Origin: Myxococcales bacterium
GTDB taxonomy: Bacteria; Myxococcota_A; Polyangia; Polyangiales; Polyangiaceae
Length of the DNA: 64,000 nucleotides
Direction of reading: 5' to 3'
Assembly: GCA_016706225.1 (NCBI GenBank)
Contig: JADJKB010000022.1
Coordinates: 186,001-250,000, forward strand
In this document: positions 58,876 through 64,000 of the stretch, piece by piece
Layout of the letters: every line of letters begins with the position of its first letter
Position numbering within the stretch: the first letter of the stretch is position 1
Translations under genes and position numbers: made by a program
The notes under the pieces: generated by a model
Databases searched by the model: none
Told to the model about the DNA's origin: nothing
Seen by the model: only the letters and a program-made list of their open reading frames with translations

Positions 58876-59823
58876 ATGACACACGCAATGCATGGTGTTC
58901 CGTGGACCCCGGCGAAGATGCGCGCCGCGGTCCAGAAGGTGCAAATAGGCGGCTCAGTCAGCTTCTCCTTCGGAACGGATCCGCTGGACTGTCTGCGTCA
59001 ACTCGATGGGCAGGTCTTCGCGCTGCGCCCCGACCTGAACCTCCACATCTCGCCCAACCTGAAGGGCGCGAAGTTCACCGAGGCAGAGCTCGAGACCGTA
59101 GCCTCCCTCGAACACGTCCGCGGACTCGAGGTCTCCGCTTCCAAACAAGCCCGACTCTCAGCCCTTGGCGCCTTGCGACACCTCGAACGCCTGACCCTCC
59201 GCGGAAGCCTGCCGGACGTCGAGTTCGTGGGCCAGCTGCCGGCGCTCACCCAGGTCTTCGTGTGCGGTGCCGCCAAAGGACTCGATTCACTCGGGACCTG
59301 CTCCGCGCTGGAGCAGCTCCACATCCAGTCCGCGGCGGTACCATCCCTCGCCTTCATCGAGTCGCTGCCGCGGCTGCACCGAGTCACGCTCGACGGCGTG
59401 CAGCAGGTGGGTGGGCTCGAAGCTCTGACGCGCCTGCCAGCATTGGAAGTGCTTCAGCTGAGCGAGATCAAAGAGCTCGTCGACGTCGACTTCATCGCTG
59501 CGCTCGCCAGAGTCGAGAGCCTCACAGTGAGGCAGTCGCGAGTAGTCAAGCTGCCCGATCTCTCCGGCCTCGAGCGCCTCACCGAACTGCAGCTTCATCT
59601 GATGAAGGCCTGGACCAACCCCGAGGTGATGGCGACGCTGCCATGCGTCGAGCGGATCAAACTCGAAGAGATCAACACCAAGCTGAAAGCCGAGCGCTTC
59701 TTCTTCCTGGCGGAGATGGGCTTGAGCCATCTGGACATCGAGTTCCTGGATTTCAACAAGGGACGCATCGAGGCGATCACCGCGCACTTCGCCAGGTTGG
59801 GCAAAAGCGCGCAGCTCGCCTGA
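58876..59823 (+). CDS. Leucine-rich-repeat-like protein
   Basis: 315 residues from ATG 58876 (an upstream TTG at 58837 is less likely). Residues 60-280 contain about nine irregular repeats of 22-25 residues with L..L.L pattern, for example LGALRHLERLTLRGSL, LPALEVLQLSEIKEL and LSGLERLTELQLHL, suggesting a solenoid of the internalin/ribonuclease-inhibitor type. No signal peptide is visible, so it is likely cytoplasmic. Partner unknown. Divergent from the cupin gene. Confidence 0.75.
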   Translation: MTHAMHGVPWTPAKMRAAVQKVQIGGSVSFSFGTDPLDCLRQLDGQVFALRPDLNLHISPNLKGAKFTEAELETVASLEHVRGLEVSASKQARLSALGALRHLERLTLRGSLPDVEFVGQLPALTQVFVCGAAKGLDSLGTCSALEQLHIQSAAVPSLAFIESLPRLHRVTLDGVQQVGGLEALTRLPALEVLQLSEIKELVDVDFIAALARVESLTVRQSRVVKLPDLSGLERLTELQLHLMKAWTNPEVMATLPCVERIKLEEINTKLKAERFFFLAEMGLSHLDIEFLDFNKGRIEAITAHFARLGKSAQLA

Positions 59824-59836
59824 CGCTACACCGCGG

Positions 59837-59857
59837 CTTGGGCCTCGAAGGCTCAAG
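59837..59857. terminator. Possible bidirectional terminator hairpin
   Basis: CTTGGGCC (59837-59844) pairs with GGCTCAAG (59850-59857) around a five-base loop (one G-T pair) in the short gap between convergent genes. Part of the hairpin overlaps the stop codon of the minus-strand gene. No T-run follows. Confidence 0.4.
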
Positions 59858-61721
59858 GGATGATGTACTTCGCGTCATCCTCGAAGCGCACGTCGTCGAT
59901 CACCACGTTGGCTCCGGGAGCGTCGCTCGTGTGGAAACCGAGCTCCAGGATCCCGGAGCCGAAGGCGCCGCTCGGCACGGCGACCTGCTCGACCCGAGAC
60001 GCCCCGGGCTGAAGCTCGAAGCTGCCCACGGTGGACGAAGCCAACGTGTGGCCGAGGGTCAGCTCCACCCGCGTGCTTCGGTCGGCGTGCCCGCGCACGA
60101 GCACCCGGCTCGCAAACGGCCACTCTGCCGCGAAGATCACCCGGGCCTTCGTCGTGGTCATGCGGGCCGAGGAGCCAACCGCCTCGAACCCGTCGCTGAC
60201 CAGGCGTTTGTCCCCGAGCTGAAACCCCTGTGCGCTGAACTTCAAGGATCGAAAGTCGCGCATGTACCAGTCCGACTGGGTCGCGTCCCGCCAGCGGTTC
60301 GGGTGAACCCGATAGCGCGCGGCAAACGCCAGCGCTGCAGGGTAGACGGCAACGTCGCCGATCTTTTCGTCCACCAGCTGCCACAAGAGCTTCGAGCTCT
60401 CTCCGTACTGCACCGCCTGCGAAGCCCCGCGACAGCACGGGATCACGGCGCGTGTCTGGCCGAGCATGTTGCCCTGAACCAGGAGCGCAAAGGGCACGGT
60501 TGCTCCGACACCCACCAACCACAGCGAGCGCTCGGGTTTGGCCATCAACCACGCGGCGATGCGCTCGACTACCAGCGCGCCGAGCACGACGAAGAGCGGC
60601 GTCAACGGGGTGAGGCGGCGCGCGCCGAACGTTCCCGACCCGTGCCAGTCGAGCACCGCGGAGTAGAGAAACCCTTCGATGGCGCCGGCTGCGACCAGCG
60701 GCAGGACTAGCGCCCACATCGCACGACGCTTCCAGGCGAACACCAGCCCCACGACCGCGAGCCAGGCAACGGGCGTCGAGTAGAACAGTCCCCCATGCGG
60801 CGCGAACAGCAGCAGGAACGGGTGCGCCTGGGACAAGTGAAGGTACGGGCCGCTCGCCGGGCTCGTGGTGTAGTGCCCGTACATGTACTTGTAGAGCATC
60901 AAGAGCGGCACCACGCCGAGGGCCGCGCCGGCGGCGAGCACGCCAAGCACGCCCGCCAACTTGCGGATGTCTCTTCGGAAATGAATCAGCGCAACGGTCA
61001 GCGGGAGCAGGCCGTAGATGAGCTGAGGGGGTCGCTGCAAGAGTGCGATCGCGACCGCGAGCGCGGCCACCACCCAGCGCGCCCAGGACTCCGGCTTCTC
61101 GTGGGCCCGCAGCGACGTGAGCGCGACCAGCGCGACACCAAACGTCGCGTACACGTGAGAGTAGCTGGGCCACAGGCCGGAATACGCGGCCAGGAGCCCC
61201 GCCCAACCGAACAGCGCCGCGCTCACCGCCGCGGCGCCGTCCCCCACGAACCGCCGCGCCAGTCGGTAACAAAGGTAGAGCGAGACCGCACCCACGACAC
61301 AGCCGATGGCGAACGCATCACCTGCGAGCGGCCCGCGACACCCGGCGAGTACGTCCGGCCTTGCCCCCGGCGGCAGCTTCACGAACAAACGCACCAGGAA
61401 CAGCGCCGGTGCGAGGAACATCGTCGGACCCAGGTAGTACGGGTTCGCGACATGACCCGTTCCGTGATCTTTGCCGAGTGCGAACGGATCACCGCACAGC
61501 GCGTAGTCGTTCTTGAAGTCGAAGTCGCCGTCGAACACCAGTGAGCGGGCGTAGAGCCAGATGTAGTGGGGATCGGAGTTGCCCGGAGCGTCCTTGGCTC
61601 GCTCCGCGAACCAGAACCACAGGTAGAGGCCGAGGGCGATCAGGCACACGGCGATCCCCGCCCGCTGATCGCGGGCTGCCTCTCGCAGGCGCTTCGCCCA
61701 ATCCCTGGATCCCCCGGTCAT
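59853..61721 (-). CDS. Multi-pass membrane protein, GT-C glycosyltransferase-like
   Basis: 622 residues from ATG 61721, two bases after the previous gene's stop. A GTG at 61727 overlapping that stop is an alternative. About eleven hydrophobic segments cover residues 25-440. The first loop has the acidic segment NSDPHYIWLYARSLVFDGDFDF, matching GT-C enzymes, and YYLGPTMFLAPALF follows. The last 180 residues are soluble and beta-rich (RVLVRGHADRSTRVELTLG, VVIDDVRFED), possibly a carbohydrate-binding module. Probably adds sugars from a lipid carrier. Paired with the gene at 61724. Confidence 0.72.
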   Translation of the reverse strand: MTGGSRDWAKRLREAARDQRAGIAVCLIALGLYLWFWFAERAKDAPGNSDPHYIWLYARSLVFDGDFDFKNDYALCGDPFALGKDHGTGHVANPYYLGPTMFLAPALFLVRLFVKLPPGARPDVLAGCRGPLAGDAFAIGCVVGAVSLYLCYRLARRFVGDGAAAVSAALFGWAGLLAAYSGLWPSYSHVYATFGVALVALTSLRAHEKPESWARWVVAALAVAIALLQRPPQLIYGLLPLTVALIHFRRDIRKLAGVLGVLAAGAALGVVPLLMLYKYMYGHYTTSPASGPYLHLSQAHPFLLLFAPHGGLFYSTPVAWLAVVGLVFAWKRRAMWALVLPLVAAGAIEGFLYSAVLDWHGSGTFGARRLTPLTPLFVVLGALVVERIAAWLMAKPERSLWLVGVGATVPFALLVQGNMLGQTRAVIPCCRGASQAVQYGESSKLLWQLVDEKIGDVAVYPAALAFAARYRVHPNRWRDATQSDWYMRDFRSLKFSAQGFQLGDKRLVSDGFEAVGSSARMTTTKARVIFAAEWPFASRVLVRGHADRSTRVELTLGHTLASSTVGSFELQPGASRVEQVAVPSGAFGSGILELGFHTSDAPGANVVIDDVRFEDDAKYIIP

Positions 61722-61723
61722 CT

Positions 61724-63970
61724 TCACCACACCGTCGTCAGCACCGTGTGCTCGCCCGGGCTGGGTTTCACCGGCAGAGAAGGGGTGCCGCGCCGCGCGC
61801 CCCACGACCCGTTGTGTTTCTCGGTGCCGGGTCGCGGGCGGATCTCGCTCTCGCTCCGGTAGATCATGCCGGCCTTCCACAGCGGCGTTGGCATCTCGAA
61901 CGGCATGCCGGTAGCGCGCAGGCGTGTTGGCAGGTCGATCAACGTCCAGCGCCGGGTCTTGGTCACCTCGGCGCTCAGGTTGAACGTTGCATCCGGTTCG
62001 ATGGGGCCGGGCGCCAGGAAATACACGCTGAATCGCCCGCCGATCCCCGGCTGCATCCGCGTGCCGAGCAGTCGAACCCCGCCGCTGAAGTCGGTCGCAG
62101 CGGACTTGTCCAGCTCGTCCACCAGCTCTTGCCGCAGTCGCTCCGCCAGCGCCAGGTCGCCGGACGCGACCGCGGCGTTGTGCGCAATGCGACGCTGCTC
62201 GAAGGTCTTCGCGGTGCCCGTTGGCACAGCGTTCGGCTCCTGCTTCAGGTGATGCCGAAGCTCCCAGGTAACGAACGGATCGGGGACGACCGTGTACATC
62301 GGATCGTTACCTTGCCGGAAGTACCACTCGAGCCGGGTCGGCTCGCGCTGCGAGAGTGAGAACCCATCGAGCAGCGCCTTGGGTTTGGAGCGGTCGGCGA
62401 TCCAGAACGCCCCCACCGCGCGCACCGCGTAGCTGTCAGCAAGCTTGGTCAAGTCGGTCGCGTAGGCAAAACGCGTGTCGAGCACGAAGTATTGCGCCTC
62501 ACCGACCTGAGGCCCCACCGGCACCGCGCCCACGAGGATCGGACGCCTGAGGGCCCAGTCCATGCTCCAACAGGCCTTCATCCCGTCGTGCAACATGACC
62601 GTCGTCCCGCTCTCGAGGTCTCGGCGCAACCACTTGAGCACGGTGATCTTGTCGACATCCTGGTGAATCAGATCACCCCGCTCGTCGAAGCGTCCGCCGG
62701 TGCGGCGCGATTGCACCAACCCGGCGACTCCATCGGGGAACATCGCGATTGGAACACACGCTGTGAACAGGAGCGCAATGGCCGGCGGCCACAGCATGCC
62801 CTGACGCCCGAACCGCCGCACGAGCGCGCGCCCAACGGCCTCGAACGTCCAGGCGAACAGGCCGAGGGAGAATGCGAAGTAGAGCGCGAAGGGCTGCGGC
62901 CAGAAGAAGTGGATGTCCGCGCCCTGCTTGAAGGTGACGTATTGCAGCGCCGCCATGGCGAGCATCGCCAGCGGGAAGATCTCGGCGTCTTTCCGCAGGA
63001 AGAGCAGGCGAAACACGAACAGGGGCAGCGCCGCCTTGCCGATGAAGATCGCCAGCGGCGTGAAGCTCGCGTCGATCCAGTCCGCGCGGGATTCGAGCAC
63101 GGCGTCGAGCGCCATGTTGCCGCCGGCGGAGCGGTGCATGCCCTGGGTTAAAAGATTGCCGAGCTGACCAGCCTTCTGAAATGCCACCAGATAAAAGAGC
63201 AAGAGCCCGACTGCCAGTGATGCACCGAGCGCCCACCACTGAGCGAAGCGCCGACGGTCGACGGACGGGTACCAGAAACCGTTGAACAAGATCCCACGCG
63301 GCAGGCCGAACGCGAGCACGACAGCGCTGAAGAAGAAGCCCGGCCAGTCACTGTTCAGCGCGGTGAAAAACCCGAACGCGCTGACCAGGATCCAGCGCCG
63401 ACGCCAGGTCTGGGTCATGCGCAGGTAACCCCAGGTCGCAAGCAGCACACCGAACATGACCGGCACTTCGAGGTTGTTGAAGTTGCCGAACGCCAGCGCA
63501 ATCGGGGTAACGACGAACCCGAGACACGCGAGGGCACCGGCGACGGGGCCCCAGAGCTGTCGCCCGATGCCGTACACGAGCGGCGCCGACAGCGCGCTCA
63601 TGACGACGGCGGGCAGCCGGCACACGAAGTCCTGGTGCCCGAACAGTTTGACCACGATCGCTGTCGTCCAGAAGATCCCCCACGGGTGGTTGCAGTAGTA
63701 GACGGCAGGCGTCGGCGGGTCCGTCAGGTACATCGCGACGGGCGCGATGATCTTCCACTTCCACATGTTCTCGGCGGCGATGCCGATGGCGGCGTTGCTC
63801 GCCCAGTGGCCGACCGCGATGGGGCCGAACATCTCCCAGGCGACCGCGGCGGTGAACCACAACGAAGCCAAGACGGCGATGACGCGGCACACGAGCTCGA
63901 CTCGCGGATGAGCGACCGCCGGAGCCTCGCTCCGAAGGGCCGACCGCACGCGCGAGAGCACACGCCGCAC
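61724..63970 (-). CDS. ArnT/PMT-like membrane glycosyltransferase (frame open to the window edge)
   Basis: At least 748 residues if it starts at GTG 63970. The frame remains open without stop to base 64000, so the true start may lie outside. It has about ten hydrophobic segments up to residue 430, and a soluble C-terminal domain of about 320 residues. The first loop ENMWKWKIIAPVAMYLTDPP and the YYCNHPWGIFWTTAI stretch fit the GT39/PMT-like GT-C group (dolichyl- or polyprenyl-phosphate sugar donors). It is coupled to the second GT-C-like gene. Substrate unknown. Confidence 0.75.
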   Translation of the reverse strand: MRRVLSRVRSALRSEAPAVAHPRVELVCRVIAVLASLWFTAAVAWEMFGPIAVGHWASNAAIGIAAENMWKWKIIAPVAMYLTDPPTPAVYYCNHPWGIFWTTAIVVKLFGHQDFVCRLPAVVMSALSAPLVYGIGRQLWGPVAGALACLGFVVTPIALAFGNFNNLEVPVMFGVLLATWGYLRMTQTWRRRWILVSAFGFFTALNSDWPGFFFSAVVLAFGLPRGILFNGFWYPSVDRRRFAQWWALGASLAVGLLLFYLVAFQKAGQLGNLLTQGMHRSAGGNMALDAVLESRADWIDASFTPLAIFIGKAALPLFVFRLLFLRKDAEIFPLAMLAMAALQYVTFKQGADIHFFWPQPFALYFAFSLGLFAWTFEAVGRALVRRFGRQGMLWPPAIALLFTACVPIAMFPDGVAGLVQSRRTGGRFDERGDLIHQDVDKITVLKWLRRDLESGTTVMLHDGMKACWSMDWALRRPILVGAVPVGPQVGEAQYFVLDTRFAYATDLTKLADSYAVRAVGAFWIADRSKPKALLDGFSLSQREPTRLEWYFRQGNDPMYTVVPDPFVTWELRHHLKQEPNAVPTGTAKTFEQRRIAHNAAVASGDLALAERLRQELVDELDKSAATDFSGGVRLLGTRMQPGIGGRFSVYFLAPGPIEPDATFNLSAEVTKTRRWTLIDLPTRLRATGMPFEMPTPLWKAGMIYRSESEIRPRPGTEKHNGSWGARRGTPSLPVKPSPGEHTVLTTVW

Positions 63971-64000
63971 ACGTCCGACCTGAGGCGCCTCCGGGGGGGC

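Overview
This 64 kb window is GC-rich, densely coded chromosomal DNA that looks like a member of the Myxococcota, probably the Polyangiales. That is an inference. It rests on a CdnL/CarD-type transcription factor, a secreted protein with cysteine-rich Stig1-like repeats and a MopE-type metal-binding motif, many Gly/Ser-rich lipoproteins, a response regulator fused to a PATAN-like (DUF4388) domain, GTG/TTG starts, and widespread ATGA/GTGA stop-start overlaps. I saw no rRNA, tRNA, CRISPR array, prophage or integrated element other than one RAYT-type transposase gene. No gene-free stretch exceeds 300 bases. The largest are 1689-1956 (a 19-bp tandem repeat), 4583-4823 (a possible promoter only) and 15492-15734 (operators and a promoter).

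Layout. 1-1688: the end of a B12-binding radical SAM protein, coupled to a second radical SAM protein. 1699-2724: tandem repeat and RAYT transposase. 2711-15491: complex I genes on the minus strand (nuoA-B-C-D, then nuoH-I), split by two plus-strand genes for a very large alpha-2-macroglobulin lipoprotein and a GH13 glycosidase lipoprotein. nuoI appears frameshifted at a run of 14 G/C inside a repeat-encoded C-terminal tail. 15659-17395: a TetR-controlled three-gene operon (membrane protein, DUF393 thiol oxidoreductase, TetR) with a clear promoter and twin operators. 17570-22069: cell-surface Cys-rich and Gly-rich proteins.

22152-30223: a tightly overlapped operon that starts as a ribose/xylose-type ABC importer (ATPase, permease, VOC protein, binding lipoprotein) and runs on through an unknown lipoprotein, a TPM-domain membrane protein, a Tim44-like zinc-ribbon protein (apparently frameshifted) and a Gly-rich lipoprotein. 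A fucose/arabinose-isomerase-like gene follows at 30308. 31904-36481: signalling genes (PATAN response regulator, sensor histidine kinase, GAF-like protein and partner). 36640-40813: two large GT-C-like membrane proteins. 40859-44796: housekeeping genes (HU/IHF, TyrRS, a lipoprotein, CdnL, cobalamin adenosyltransferase).

44810-54534: mixed membrane, metabolic and surface genes, including an M19 dipeptidase, a half-size GDT1 protein, an M50 protease, a five-haem cytochrome lipoprotein coupled to a beta-rich lipoprotein, a PNPOx-family protein divergent from a MocR regulator, and a discoidin-domain membrane protein. 54546-58710: DarP, then a three-gene overlapping unit (cupin, zinc-ribbon membrane protein, and an asparagine-synthetase-like enzyme lacking the catalytic N-terminal cysteine). 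This unit is the best candidate here for an undescribed pathway. 58876-64000: an LRR-like protein and two more GT-C-like membrane proteins, the last reaching the window edge.
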